Below, one piece after another: positions 39,538-48,610 of a DNA stretch of 64,000 nt (position 1 is the stretch's first letter; the number at the start of each line of letters is the position of its first letter). The notes beneath the pieces were generated by a model. It saw nothing but the letters and a program-made list of their open reading frames with translations. It ran no database searches and was not told where the DNA came from. The translations under genes were made by a program, and so were the position numbers. The DNA comes from Phyllobacterium myrsinacearum (lineage in GTDB: Bacteria > Pseudomonadota > Alphaproteobacteria > Rhizobiales > Rhizobiaceae). The DNA lies in NCBI RefSeq assembly GCF_014138285.1, contig NZ_JACGXN010000001.1:1415314-1479313 (forward strand), in the 5' to 3' direction.

Positions 39538-41070
39538 ATGGTCACCCGTGTGCGTACCGTCGCATTTCAAGGCATTGAAGCCCAGCCTGTCGATGTGCAG
39601 GTGATGATCTCCCCCGGCAAAATGGGCATCCATATTGTCGGTCTGCCCGATAAGGCAGTGGCCGAAAGCCGTGAGCGCGTGCAGGCGGCGCTGCATGCGT
39701 CCGGTCTATCCCTGCCGCCGAAGAAGGTGACAATCAACCTGGCACCGGCAGACCTTCCCAAAGAGGGCAGTCATTATGATCTGCCGATCGCCGTCGGCCT
39801 GATGGCGGGACTCGGCGCCATACCGGCCGATGCCCTGCAATCCTATGTCGTGCTTGGAGAACTGTCGCTCGACGGCACCATTACCCATGTGGCAGGGGTT
39901 CTTCCTGCAGCAATTTCCGCCAACCGGCAGGATCGCGGTTTGATTTGCCCAGCACCCTGCGGACCCGAAGCGGCCTGGGCAGGTGAAGAGATCGATATTC
40001 TGGCGCCGCGCAGTCTCATCAGCCTTGCCAATCATTTTCGCGGCCATCAGGTGCTGTCGCGCCCCGAGCCCTCCCTGCAGGCCAATGCAACGGATTTGCC
40101 CGATCTGGCTGATATCAGGGGGCAGGAGAGCGCCCGGCGTGCGCTCGAGGTTGCCGCCGCAGGTGGTCACAATCTGCTCATGGTGGGTCCGCCGGGATCG
40201 GGCAAGTCCATGCTCGCCCAGCGGCTTCCCTCCATTCTGCCGCCCCTCCTTCCCCGCGAACTGCTGGACGTTTCCATGATTGCCTCGGTCGCCGGCGAAT
40301 TGCTCGGCGGGAAACTGACGGACCGCCGTCCCTTTCGCGCGCCGCATCATTCAGCATCCATGGCGGCTATGGTCGGAGGTGGTATACGTGCCCGGCCCGG
40401 CGAGGTTTCCCTTGCGCACCGGGGTGTCCTCTTTCTCGATGAGTTCCCCGAATTCACACCGCAGGTACTCGACTCCCTTCGGCAGCCGCTTGAAACCGGG
40501 GAATGCATGATTGCGCGCGCCAATCACCGTATTTCCTATCCCGCACAAATCCAACTCGTGGCCGCCATGAACCCCTGCCGCTGTGGCATGGCTGGTGAAC
40601 CGGGGCATCGCTGTGCCAGAGGACCGCGCTGCCAGCAGGACTATCAGGCCCGCGTTTCCGGACCATTGCTCGACCGTATCGATCTTCGTATTGATGTTCC
40701 TGCCGTCAGTGCTGCAGACCTCATCCATCGTCCGCGATCGGAGAGCAGCGCATGCGTTGCCGCCCGCGTCGCCAGGGCCAGAGATATCCAGAAACAACGC
40801 TATGAAGTACTGGGATTTCCAGCGGTGACAATGAATGCCCATTGTCCGGTGGCGCTGATCGAAGACGTAGCCCGATCAGACAACACAGCCTTGTTGCTGT
40901 TGCGGCAGGCCGCTGAGCAGATGCGTTTTTCGGCGCGTGGTTATCACCGGGTTCTCAAGGTCGCGCGAACATTGGCTGATCTTGAAGGGATTGAGGCGGT
41001 CGGGCGCATTCACGTGGCAGAAGCCATTTCATACAGAATGGCACAGGATACGGCCAATCAGGCGGCCTGA
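39538..41070 (+). CDS. comM: YifB/ComM family Mg-chelatase-like AAA+ ATPase
   Basis: A 510-residue hexameric helicase-type ATPase. In other bacteria ComM promotes branch migration during natural transformation. The N-terminal Lon-S5-like fold contains IVGLPDKAVAESRERVQAAL. The AAA+ core has Walker A MVGPPGSGKSMLAQRLP, Walker B GVLFLDEFPEF and a Cys-rich segment CRCGMAGEPGHRC. The C-terminus is the Mg-chelatase C domain (RGYHRVLKVARTLADLEG). The ATG at 39538 follows AAGGA; a TTG one codon earlier is unlikely. Confidence 0.92.
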   Translation: MVTRVRTVAFQGIEAQPVDVQVMISPGKMGIHIVGLPDKAVAESRERVQAALHASGLSLPPKKVTINLAPADLPKEGSHYDLPIAVGLMAGLGAIPADALQSYVVLGELSLDGTITHVAGVLPAAISANRQDRGLICPAPCGPEAAWAGEEIDILAPRSLISLANHFRGHQVLSRPEPSLQANATDLPDLADIRGQESARRALEVAAAGGHNLLMVGPPGSGKSMLAQRLPSILPPLLPRELLDVSMIASVAGELLGGKLTDRRPFRAPHHSASMAAMVGGGIRARPGEVSLAHRGVLFLDEFPEFTPQVLDSLRQPLETGECMIARANHRISYPAQIQLVAAMNPCRCGMAGEPGHRCARGPRCQQDYQARVSGPLLDRIDLRIDVPAVSAADLIHRPRSESSACVAARVARARDIQKQRYEVLGFPAVTMNAHCPVALIEDVARSDNTALLLLRQAAEQMRFSARGYHRVLKVARTLADLEGIEAVGRIHVAEAISYRMAQDTANQAA

Positions 41071-41107
41071 ACAAAGCCCAACTGATTGCAATTGCATCCC
41101 TATGGTG

Positions 41108-41224
41108 CGTGGTTCGACAAGCTGACCATGAGGGAGAATGAGGCTTGCAGGGAGCCATATTCTGCAATATTTGCGATTGGCATTGCATCCACGATCTCCC
41201 TCATGGTGAGCTTGTCGAACCACG
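41108..41224. repeat. Palindromic intergenic repeat, copy 1
   Basis: 30-base arms at 41108-41137 and 41195-41224 (left arm starts CGTGGTTCGACAAGCTGACC) are inverted copies with a single mismatch around a 57-base centre. The same arms occur at 58176-58299, and one arm at 48459-48492. It lies just after comM and before the convergent gene at 41324, where such elements often sit. Confidence 0.85.
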
Positions 41225-41323
41225 GGATTACGGTGAGCTCCTGAATCTGTCGAAGGACGAACCGCGCACCAACCCACTGGAGCCTGCAGATTTCCAAGCT
41301 GGATTAACGGATCCTGCCCCGTG

Positions 41324-41947
41324 TTAGCGGACTGAACCGACCAGAATATTGCTTGGTGCCTCAATGCTGACCCAGCGGCCGGTATTGTTCGTGGCCTGGC
41401 GCTTGAGATACGTGTATTCGGTTTCCGACCAGTTCTTGACGCCGTCCGCAAGGTTGTCGAGGACGAAATCACCCGTGTCTGTACGAACGGTCAGTACAGC
41501 GTGGCCTTCGCCATCGGGTTTACGCACGACGGTTATCAGCAGATCGGCTGGCGAAATACCCGCCTGCATCAGTTCACGGCGCTTTTCCAACACATAGTCT
41601 TCGCAATCGCCAACGTTGCCGACCTTGTCCGGGTAGCCCCAATATTCTTCAACGCCGTAAATCTCCATATCCGTCAATGGCTTGACTGTCTGGTTGACGC
41701 GGCTGTTCACATTAACGATCAGTTCCCAGAAATCGCGCGTCATCTTGGCGGGAGCAACGTTGCGGCTGCGGACCGAGCATTCGTCCGGCAGACGCTTGCA
41801 GAACTCGTAATGACCGATAGGCTGGGATGTCAGACCGCCGGTCTGCATGAAAGCTTCGGCTGCGGAGGCGGAATTTGCGACAAGTGCGCCAGCGAAAAGC
41901 ACTGCCGCGAACCCCATCGACTTTAAAATCTTTACCGCTCCGAACAT
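41324..41947 (-). CDS. Transglutaminase-like cysteine peptidase (periplasmic)
   Basis: A 207-residue exported protein of the bacterial transglutaminase-like cysteine proteinase family. A signal peptide covers about residues 1-29 (MGFAAVLFAGALVANSASA). The catalytic triad is visible as Cys in GNVGDCEDYVLEKR, His in GEGHAVLTVRT and Asp in DFVLDNL. It lacks a LapG context (no LapD or adhesin nearby), so the target is unknown. Two TTAA-N7-TTAA boxes lie upstream, suggesting CtrA control. Confidence 0.9.
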   Translation of the reverse strand: MFGAVKILKSMGFAAVLFAGALVANSASAAEAFMQTGGLTSQPIGHYEFCKRLPDECSVRSRNVAPAKMTRDFWELIVNVNSRVNQTVKPLTDMEIYGVEEYWGYPDKVGNVGDCEDYVLEKRRELMQAGISPADLLITVVRKPDGEGHAVLTVRTDTGDFVLDNLADGVKNWSETEYTYLKRQATNNTGRWVSIEAPSNILVGSVR

Positions 41948-41975
41948 GCTTTACTCCGAACCCAACCAGCCTTCG

Positions 41976-41990
41976 TTAACAAAACGTTAA
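41976..41990. promoter_or_regulatory. Candidate CtrA box, proximal
   Basis: TTAACAAAACGTTAA fits TTAA-N7-TTAA exactly and lies 29 bases upstream of the transglutaminase-like gene start, in the promoter zone. Confidence 0.5.
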
Positions 41991-42041
41991 TGTCGGGAGG
42001 GGATATGAGTCAATCACAATGGCGCCACGATCCCGCCATTG

Positions 42042-42056
42042 TTAATATATGGTTAA
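42042..42056. promoter_or_regulatory. Candidate CtrA box, distal
   Basis: TTAATATATGGTTAA fits TTAA-N7-TTAA exactly, 66 bases from the proximal box in the same 333-base gap. The rest of that gap (to 42280) has no supported gene, only the inverted repeat at 42227. Confidence 0.45.
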
Positions 42057-42226
42057 AATTTGAACTTCCTAGATTTTGACGAAAATTTGAAAGTTGTACA
42101 TCGCGAGCGGTCGCAACCCATGCGCGATGCAGCCACTACAGGTTGCCCCCGGGACATTCATCAACGTCACAGCAACGCATTGAATTCATTAAGCTTTACA
42201 GGAAAACAGATGCATGCACAAAAGCG

Positions 42227-42255
42227 ATTGCCGGAAGAAGCAGTCTTCCGGCAAT
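42227..42255 (-). terminator. Inverted repeat, probable phaZ terminator
   Basis: A perfect 12-bp stem (ATTGCCGGAAGA with TCTTCCGGCAAT) closes a 5-base loop 25 bases after the phaZ stop. On the minus strand it is followed by CGCTTTTG, a weak T-tract. Confidence 0.7.
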
Positions 42256-42280
42256 ACCGTTTTATATTCAGAAAGTACGT

Positions 42281-43558
42281 TCAGCCGCGCGCGCGTTTAC
42301 CGATCGGAGTGACGTTGCTCTTGCGATTGGCCTGAGCGTGATCGTTAACGAATTGGACAATACGTGGTGCAATTTCAGCACGGAATCGCGATCCATTGAA
42401 CACGCCGTAGTGACCCACCTTGGCCTGCAAGTGGTGCATACGCATGGCGTCAGGGATGTTCACACACAGCGTTTGGGCAGCCTTGGTCTGGCCAACACCA
42501 GAAATGTCATCGTTCTCGCCCTCGACCGTCAGCAGGGCGACAGTGCGGATTGAAGACGGATCGACCAGCTTGCCGCGATGGGTCATCTCGCCCTTGGGCA
42601 ACGACTGGCGAACGAAAACTGTATCGACCGTCTGCAGGTAGAACTCCGCAGTCAGATCCATCACAGCCAGATACTCATCGTAGAATTCGCGGTGCTTGTC
42701 GGCGGAATCGCCGTCTTCCTTGACGAGGTGCATGAAAAACTCCTTGTGCGCCGTGATATGGCGGTCAAGGTTCATGCTCATGAAACCGGAAAGCTGCAGG
42801 AAACCGGGATAGACGTCGCGCATGAAACCCGCATGCGGCCATGGCACCGACATGATGACATTGTCGCGGAACCAGTTGATACCCTTTTCCTCGGCCAGGA
42901 TATTGACTGCGGTTGGGTTTTTGCGCGTATCGATGGGTCCACCCATCAGCGTCATAGTGGATGGTGCAAACCGGTCGCCATTGGCTTCCATGATGGCGAC
43001 GGCAGCCAGAACCGGAACGGATGGCTGGCAAACAGCGACCACATGGGTGTCTTCCCCCAGCGCATGGAACATTTGGATGACATAATCGATGTAGTCATCC
43101 AGATCGAAACGGCCCGCAGTCAGCGGCACGGTGCGTGCGTCAACCCAGTCCGTGATATAAACTTCCGCATGGGGCAACAAGGCTTCGACGGTGCCCCGCA
43201 ACAATGTGGCGTAGTGGCCAGACATGGGCGCGACAACGAGAATTTTCGGATCCGCAGCACGTTTTGATGGCAGGGCGCGCTTGAAGTGGATGACGTTGCA
43301 GAATGGTTTCGACCAGACGGTCTTTTCACGAATTTCCACTTCTTCACCATCCACGACCGTTGTCGGGAGATTGAAGACGGGCTTGCCGTAGGCACGGGTT
43401 GTACGCTCGAACAGTTCACAGCCAGCGGTAATGGAGCGACCGATAACCGTCTGCGAGAGGGGATTGAGCGGGTTGTCGTAGAACAGCTTGGTCGCGTCGG
43501 CCAGCGCCCGGTACGGCTGCAGGGCGGCATGATTGAGTTCATAAAGCTGGTAAAACAT
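42281..43558 (-). CDS. phaZ: Intracellular polyhydroxyalkanoate depolymerase
   Basis: Mobilises stored poly-3-hydroxybutyrate. The 425-residue alpha/beta-hydrolase begins MFYQLYELNHAALQPYRA. It has VVAVCQPSVPVLAAV, in which Cys replaces the serine nucleophile, as in Ralstonia PhaZ1. The Asp and His of the triad would lie in LLTVEGENDDISG and KVGHYGVFNGSRF. There is no signal peptide, which fits an intracellular enzyme. It is a single gene with an upstream region rich in TGC/GCA dyads. Confidence 0.94.
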   Translation of the reverse strand: MFYQLYELNHAALQPYRALADATKLFYDNPLNPLSQTVIGRSITAGCELFERTTRAYGKPVFNLPTTVVDGEEVEIREKTVWSKPFCNVIHFKRALPSKRAADPKILVVAPMSGHYATLLRGTVEALLPHAEVYITDWVDARTVPLTAGRFDLDDYIDYVIQMFHALGEDTHVVAVCQPSVPVLAAVAIMEANGDRFAPSTMTLMGGPIDTRKNPTAVNILAEEKGINWFRDNVIMSVPWPHAGFMRDVYPGFLQLSGFMSMNLDRHITAHKEFFMHLVKEDGDSADKHREFYDEYLAVMDLTAEFYLQTVDTVFVRQSLPKGEMTHRGKLVDPSSIRTVALLTVEGENDDISGVGQTKAAQTLCVNIPDAMRMHHLQAKVGHYGVFNGSRFRAEIAPRIVQFVNDHAQANRKSNVTPIGKRARG

Positions 43559-43752
43559 TCCACTGTCCGATCATATCAACACAACGGCGATCTCACAAAC
43601 ATGATCATCAAAGATGAAAATGTTCTTGATGGGAGAATAACCCTATCCGCTTTGATCGATATTGCAATGCAACAAAGGGATTAGCGAAAAGAAAAATGTT
43701 CACAATTTCCCGTGCAGGTGCAACATAAATTGCGCACTGCACAGATGAAGGG

Positions 43753-44040
43753 TCAGGCGCCCTCGACGATGAGCATTTCGCCTTCAGCATATTGCCTGCG
43801 GATGGCTTTGGCCGCCTGATATTCCGGCGAATTGTAACAGTCGAGCGCATGCTGCACCGAGGGGAACTCGATCACGACATTGCGGCCGCGCGCCTTCCCT
43901 TCCAATTCATGAAACGGCCCGCCACGCGCCAGAAAAATTGCGCCGAACCGTTCGAACGCCGGTTTTGCGGTTGATACGTAGCCCTTGTATCCTTCCGCAT
44001 CCTCTACATCGATGTGCGCTATCCAATATCCCTTGGGCAT
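43753..44040 (-). CDS. DUF1330 domain-containing protein
   Basis: A 95-residue dimeric alpha+beta-barrel protein with MPKGYWIAHIDVEDAEGYK, FGAIFLARGG and VVIEFPSVQHALDCYNSPEY, all typical of DUF1330. The catalytic role, if any, is unknown. The start at 44040 is preceded by GGAGGAC; the longer open frame overlaps pyrF. It is the last gene of the minus-strand run dnaJ-pmtA-FMN reductase-pyrF. Confidence 0.9.
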   Translation of the reverse strand: MPKGYWIAHIDVEDAEGYKGYVSTAKPAFERFGAIFLARGGPFHELEGKARGRNVVIEFPSVQHALDCYNSPEYQAAKAIRRQYAEGEMLIVEGA

Positions 44041-44095
44041 AGGTCCTCCAAAACCTGAACTGTCCGGCGATTCACCGGAATGTTGGCGAATTTGA

Positions 44096-44794
44096 TCAGA
44101 CGCCCGCCATTTCGGCAAGGATCGCTTCGGCTGCAGCCTTAGGATCGGCCGCGGCAACGATGGGGCGGGCCACAACAAGGTGACTTGCTCCGGCATGCAG
44201 GGCATCGGACGGTGTCATGACGCGCTTCTGATCACCGATGTCGGCACCCGTTGGCCGGATACCGGGGGTGACGATGGCAAGATCCGGCCCGACGATCTTG
44301 CGCACAGCGGAGGCTTCGGCCGCCGAACAGACGATTCCGCCCATTCCCGCATGCAGCGCCTGTTCGGCACGGATCAGCACCAATGTGTGCGGATCATGCT
44401 CGTAACCGGCATCAATCATGTCCTGCTGGTCCATGGAAGTGAGAACTGTCACGCCGAGCAGGCACAGGTCCGAACCGCGCGCCGCTTCCACCGCCGCTTT
44501 CATCGCCTTGGGATAGGCATGCAGCGTCAGCATGGAAACTCCCATCTTGACGATATTCTCGACGCCCTTGGCGACCGTATTGTCGATATCGAGGAGCTTC
44601 ATGTCCAGGAATACTTTTTTGCCCGACTGGACAAGCTCCGTCGCAAATCCAAGGCCGCCGGCAAAGGCCAGCTGATAACCGATTTTGTAGAAGGATACCG
44701 TATCGCCCAGCGTGCTGACGATATTTCCCGCCGCCTTCAGGTCAGGCACATCAAGGCCTACGATGAGGCGATCGCGCAAAGCCGCTTCCATCAT
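44096..44794 (-). CDS. pyrF: Orotidine 5'-phosphate decarboxylase
   Basis: Makes UMP from OMP, the last step of de novo pyrimidine synthesis. The 232-residue TIM barrel shows [16 protein letters not shown], the catalytic [11 protein letters not shown] with its Asp-Lys-Asp array, and the phosphate loop [19 protein letters not shown]. The ATG at 44794 has AGGTGG 6 nt upstream; a second ATG follows immediately. It is followed by the DUF1330 gene. Confidence 0.95.
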   Translation of the reverse strand: MMEAALRDRLIVGLDVPDLKAAGNIVSTLGDTVSFYKIGYQLAFAGGLGFATELVQSGKKVFLDMKLLDIDNTVAKGVENIVKMGVSMLTLHAYPKAMKAAVEAARGSDLCLLGVTVLTSMDQQDMIDAGYEHDPHTLVLIRAEQALHAGMGGIVCSAAEASAVRKIVGPDLAIVTPGIRPTGADIGDQKRVMTPSDALHAGASHLVVARPIVAAADPKAAAEAILAEMAGV

Positions 44795-44887
44795 GACAAA
44801 CCACCTTTTCTGTTGATCGCCATCCCATGGCATATCAGCGCCCGATAGGAAAGGTCAGAACGGCAAAAGGGCGGGCAAAAACGCCTG

Positions 44888-45469
44888 TCAACGCGATTTT
44901 GCCAGTCTCGCATGATCGATCAACGATTGGCAGACGCGTTCCATGGCTCTGGTGGTCCGTGCGTCGTGAAATGAGCCGTCTTCGGCAAAAGCCTCATGGG
45001 CATGGGCCACGGAGCATTGTTCACTGATGATCTGCGTTCCCACATTCATCAGGACGGAACGCAGGTGATAGAGACCGCGAATGCCGGCAAAATTGCCATC
45101 CGACGATGAACACAGCGCAACGATCTTGCCAGCATAGGGTTTGAGAGGTTTCTCTCCATCCTTCGAAATGCGGCTTACCCAATCGATGGTATTCTTCAGA
45201 AGCGGCGGGATCGATGAATTATATTCGGGAGACGCGATCAGAATACCATCATGGGCAGCAAACAGCCGGCCGAGCTTCATCGCGTTATCAGGTATGCCTT
45301 TTTCCGCCTCCAGATCTTGGTCCATGATGGGAAGCGGATAATCGATCAGGGCTATGCGTGTAACATCAGCGCCAAGTGTCGCCAACGCCCTGGTGGCGAC
45401 ATCGGCAACCTGCCCGCTGAATGCGCCGGTACGATTCGAACCTGCGAAAACGAGAATCTTCGGCTGCAT
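44888..45469 (-). CDS. NADPH-dependent FMN reductase family protein
   Basis: A flavodoxin-like oxidoreductase of 193 residues. It begins MQPKILVFAGSNRTGAFSG (FMN phosphate loop) and has ILIASPEYNSSIPPLLKNTIDW and ALCSSSDGNFAGIRGLYHLR, both typical of the FMN_red/ArsH/quinone reductase group. Start 45469 has AAAGGG 5 nt upstream. It lies between pmtA and pyrF on the same strand. The physiological substrate is unknown. Confidence 0.9.
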   Translation of the reverse strand: MQPKILVFAGSNRTGAFSGQVADVATRALATLGADVTRIALIDYPLPIMDQDLEAEKGIPDNAMKLGRLFAAHDGILIASPEYNSSIPPLLKNTIDWVSRISKDGEKPLKPYAGKIVALCSSSDGNFAGIRGLYHLRSVLMNVGTQIISEQCSVAHAHEAFAEDGSFHDARTTRAMERVCQSLIDHARLAKSR

Positions 45470-45507
45470 ATGCACCCTTTCATGGGTCAAACGAAACGTT
45501 CTGGCGA

Positions 45508-46101
45508 TCAGGCGCGACGATAGATCCAGAGCCGGGCGGGCGGGACATTGCGGATGATGAAATCGAGATGTTCGATCTTGTAATTGCCGCGACCGGCGGG
45601 AACCGGGGACATCGGACCATAGGTGATCTGGACGATCGGGCGGCCATGCGGCACCCGTCGCAACAGGTCTTCGATGATCTTCACCCGGTCGCCGACGGGA
45701 AAATTCAGCAATGGAACCGCAGAAACGACCGAATCAAACATCTGGTCCTTGTGAGCGCCAAGCGTCTTGTCGAGGTTGAATGCATCGCCCTCGATGATAT
45801 TCACCCCAGGGAAATCTTCCCGCAAATGCGCGGCAAAATCCGCAGAATACTCAACACAGCAGAGATTTTCAGGTTCAACGCCGCGATTGAGAATAGCTCG
45901 CGTGATGACACCTGTGCCAGGTCCAAGCTCCAGAACAGGCAGGCCGGAATGCGGGTTGACCACGCTGGCCATGCGGCGCGCCGTGATGGAACTGGTCGGG
46001 AGAATCGACCCCACCGCCTTCGGCCCGTGCATCCAGCCTTTGAAGAAGCGGATTTCCTCGCCGAATTTCTCAGCGAGTTTTTTTCCCAGTGGTCGTGTCA
46101 T
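45508..46101 (-). CDS. pmtA: Phospholipid N-methyltransferase (PE to PC pathway)
   Basis: An S-adenosylmethionine-dependent enzyme that methylates phosphatidylethanolamine towards phosphatidylcholine. The 197-residue protein begins MTRPLGKKLAEKFGEEIRFF, and the SAM motif VLELGPGTGVITRAIL follows ILPTSSITARRMASV, as in Sinorhizobium/Rhodobacter-type PmtA. The start at 46101 has GGGAGG 6 nt upstream, while the ATG at 46107 is too close to it. It lies directly downstream of dnaJ. Confidence 0.92.
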   Translation of the reverse strand: MTRPLGKKLAEKFGEEIRFFKGWMHGPKAVGSILPTSSITARRMASVVNPHSGLPVLELGPGTGVITRAILNRGVEPENLCCVEYSADFAAHLREDFPGVNIIEGDAFNLDKTLGAHKDQMFDSVVSAVPLLNFPVGDRVKIIEDLLRRVPHGRPIVQITYGPMSPVPAGRGNYKIEHLDFIIRNVPPARLWIYRRA

Positions 46102-46185
46102 TCCCATCCTCCCGTCGCAAGTAGACAAATTTACGACGCAACTCGTGGCGGAAGCAAGGCCAGTTGTCTTAATTCCGTAACAAAT

Positions 46186-47316
46186 TTACTCGCTCAGTCC
46201 TTCGAAGAATTCCTTCATACGGGCAAAAAAGCCTGATGATTGCGGGCTGTTGTCCTGCGACGACACACGCTCGAACTCTTCCAGCAATTCGCGCTGGCGC
46301 TTGTTGAGGTTCTGCGGCGTTTCGATCGCTATCTGGATGTAAAGATCGCCCATGGCCGGCTGGCGCAAAACCGGCATACCCTTGCCCTTGAGGCGGAATT
46401 GCTTGGCGTTCTGGGTGCCCTCCGGGATTTTGACCCGTGTCTGCGTGCCATCAAGTGTTGCCACTTCAAACTGGCCGCCCAGCGCAGCAGTGGTCATGGA
46501 AATGGGGACTTTGCAGTAAAGATCAGATCCGTCGCGCTGGAAGAATTCATGCGGCTTCAGCGACAGGAAAATATAGAGATCACCTGAAGGGCCTCCACGA
46601 ACACCCGCTTCACCTTCGCCGGTCAAACGGATCCGCGTGCCGTCCTCGATACCTGCTGGAATATTGACCGAGAGCGAACGTTCCTCGGTGATTCGGCCCT
46701 GTCCGGAGCATTTCGTGCAGGGATCCTTGATGGTCTGGCCGCGGCCGTGGCAGGTCGGGCAGGTACGCTCAATGGAGAAAAACCCTTGCGCCGCCCGGAC
46801 ACGGCCGGAACCGCCGCAGGTATTGCAGGTAACGGGCGATGTGCCAGGCTTGGCGCCACTGCCGGAACATTCATCGCAGGTAATGGATGTCGGCACGCGA
46901 ATCTGCGCCGTCTTACCCGCATAGGCCTCTTCCAGCGTGATTTCCATGTTGTAACGAAGGTCGGCACCACGCTCACGGCCGCCGGAGCGGCGCTGGCGGC
47001 CGCCACCCATCATCTCGCCAAAAATGTCCTCGAAAATATCGGCAAAACCACCGGCACCGCCAAAGCCGCCGCCTCCACCGCCCATGCCACCATTTTCAAA
47101 CGCCGCGTGACCGAACCGGTCATAGGCCGCGCGCTTGTTGGGATCTTTCAGCGTTTCATAGGCCTCGCCGATTTCCTTGAATTTGTGCTCGGCTTTCTCA
47201 TCGCCCGGATTCTTGTCGGGGTGATATTGCATTGCCAGTTTACGGAAAGCGCTTTTCAGCTCTTTCTCATCAGCGCCTCTCGCTACGCCGAGGGTTTCGT
47301 AATAGTCAGCCTTCAT
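46186..47316 (-). CDS. dnaJ: Chaperone protein DnaJ
   Basis: The Hsp40 co-chaperone that delivers substrates to DnaK and stimulates its ATPase. The 376-residue protein has the J-domain with [13 protein letters not shown] (HPD), a Gly/Phe-rich linker (about 75-100), four zinc-binding CxxCxGxG repeats ([32 protein letters not shown]) and the C-terminal substrate domains. It is normally next to dnaK, but here about 2 kb of unrelated sequence separates them. Confidence 0.97.
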   Translation of the reverse strand: MKADYYETLGVARGADEKELKSAFRKLAMQYHPDKNPGDEKAEHKFKEIGEAYETLKDPNKRAAYDRFGHAAFENGGMGGGGGGFGGAGGFADIFEDIFGEMMGGGRQRRSGGRERGADLRYNMEITLEEAYAGKTAQIRVPTSITCDECSGSGAKPGTSPVTCNTCGGSGRVRAAQGFFSIERTCPTCHGRGQTIKDPCTKCSGQGRITEERSLSVNIPAGIEDGTRIRLTGEGEAGVRGGPSGDLYIFLSLKPHEFFQRDGSDLYCKVPISMTTAALGGQFEVATLDGTQTRVKIPEGTQNAKQFRLKGKGMPVLRQPAMGDLYIQIAIETPQNLNKRQRELLEEFERVSSQDNSPQSSGFFARMKEFFEGLSE

Positions 47317-47637
47317 CCAAACACTCGTTCCATGAAATCAGAGAGCCTCACGCAGAAGCTTGTTTTAGACCGGTATTTAGGTGTTCAACGCCCCGAATGC
47401 CATAGCCTACTTGGATTGATTCGTTCCAAGTGGCGCATATTTGCGCATTATTGCGTTTGTGTGGCAATCCTTCCACGGTTTTATACACGTGTGAAATGCA
47501 GATTGGCCCCATCTGTCACTTTCTGAGATTATAATGCCAAGCTGCCTTTCCCTGGCTGATCACACATTTTTCAAAACGGCGTCCCCGTTGCCACGCCCGC
47601 TTTTGCGTCTGGCCATTGAAAGAAGAGAATGACGGGC

Positions 47638-47695
47638 GGTCCTTGGAACGCGGGTCTTGGGTATTCTGGTATGCGATGTTTGCGATCCAAGGACC
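47638..47695. repeat. Inverted repeat with 38-base loop
   Basis: GGTCCTTGGA (47638-47647) and TCCAAGGACC (47686-47695) are perfect inverted arms. The flanks GGGC and GCCC extend the dyad imperfectly. No T-tract follows, so it is not an obvious terminator. Confidence 0.5.
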
Positions 47696-48005
47696 ACCCG
47701 CCCCGGCGATTTGCGTTTCCGCCTGTTCTGCCTTGTCATCCGGCTGCTGGGCCGAATGAATAGAACAGCTTCAGCGAAACCTCCCCAGTCTCACAGGTTC
47801 TTCCCGCGAGGCCGAAGCGCCGATCCTTTCCCGACTTTCGAAAGTTTCCGGAAGCATTCCCGCCGGAAAGGACACGATGAGAATAAGCGAAGATGGAAAG
47901 TGTTGGATAAGTTGGCGTGATTTTTCTTAGAGGAACGGGATTGGCGAATGATCATCAGCCAAGCTTGCCAAACGGGCTTGGCGCTTCTCTCTCCGTCATC
48001 CTCAG

Positions 48006-48026
48006 TCCTCGGGTTTAACCCGAGGA
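48006..48026. repeat. CCTCGGG palindrome, copy 1
   Basis: TCCTCGGGTT pairs with AACCCGAGGA, with GATGAC following. It is the short intergenic palindrome type common in rhizobial genomes, and is repeated at 48107-48127. Confidence 0.75.
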
Positions 48027-48106
48027 TGACCCGTGGACCCGTGGCAAAACGGAGGAAACGTATCCATGAACACAACGAGATCGAGTGCGCGTTCTCGCCG
48101 GTGTGG

Positions 48107-48127
48107 TCCTCGGGCCAAGCCCGAGGA
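48107..48127. repeat. CCTCGGG palindrome, copy 2
   Basis: TCCTCGGGC and GCCCGAGGA form inverted arms, again followed by TGACGG. The outer 8 bases of each arm match copy 1 exactly; the centre differs. Confidence 0.75.
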
Positions 48128-48177
48128 TGACGGAGAGTGGGGACTATGTGCGTGAGCGGAGAGACCGCAGGCAGATC

Positions 48178-48402
48178 ATGCGTGGTTTGCCCTTCGGCAG
48201 GCTCAGGAAGCTCATCATGAGGGGGATAGGTGAGCTGCAAATAATCATCAGCGTTGCAGAGCTGGCCAGCCGTAAGCGTTGCAGAATATAACTCCCTGTG
48301 ATCCTCACTCGCCCTCATGATGAGCTTCCTGAGCTTGCCGAAGGGCAAACCATGCACATTGCCTCTGCAACTCGCCCATGAAGGCGAGTGAGGATCACAG
48401 GG
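48178..48402. repeat. Two overlapping long palindromes, related to the intergenic repeat family
   Basis: Palindrome A has arms of about 45 bases at 48178-48223 and 48312-48356 (left arm includes TTTGCCCTTCGGCAGGCTCA) with only a few mismatches. Palindrome B has perfect 20-base arms at 48294-48313 and 48383-48402. The right arm of A lies in the loop of B, so the two folds are mutually exclusive. The inner CTCATCATGAGGG resembles the CTCACCATGAGGG of the repeats at 41.1 and 58.2 kb. Confidence 0.8.
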
Positions 48403-48458
48403 AACCAAGTTCTGCGAGGTTGGCCAGCTCCGAATTTCCGATTGGCATTGCAGCTCCG

Positions 48459-48492
48459 CTCTCCCTCATGGTGAGCTTGTTGAACCATGCAC
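48459..48492. repeat. Single arm of the intergenic repeat family
   Basis: CTCTCCCTCATGGTGAGCTT and the following TGTTGAACCATGCAC match the right arm of the 41.1 kb copy with few changes. The preceding GATTGGCATTGCA also occurs in the centre of that copy. No partner arm is adjacent, so this looks like a partial copy. Confidence 0.7.
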
Positions 48493-48610
48493 AATGTTCT
48501 CGCAGATATCCCGTCCGGTAGCCCAGGGAATGAAATCTCATCCAAACGTCTACATTATCGAATGCGCGCTTCGACTGGTTCGCCGTGAGACGTCGTGTGG
48601 ATCGCAACGA

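Larger units (their letters stand above)
47317..48610. other. Repeat-rich non-coding gap between dnaJ and the orphan gene
   Basis: Almost 1.3 kb without a gene that I can support; the short open frames here have no recognisable content. It holds the inverted repeat at 47638-47695, two CCTCGGG palindromes (48006, 48107), a GCCAAGC stem at 47958-47982, and nested palindromes between 48178 and 48492. The part directly upstream of dnaJ must contain the dnaJ promoter. Confidence 0.6.

Noticed and set aside
47657-47920. Short open frames in the dnaJ upstream gap
   Set aside because: They are Arg/Pro/Ser-rich random translations spanning repeats, with no start signal or known domain.
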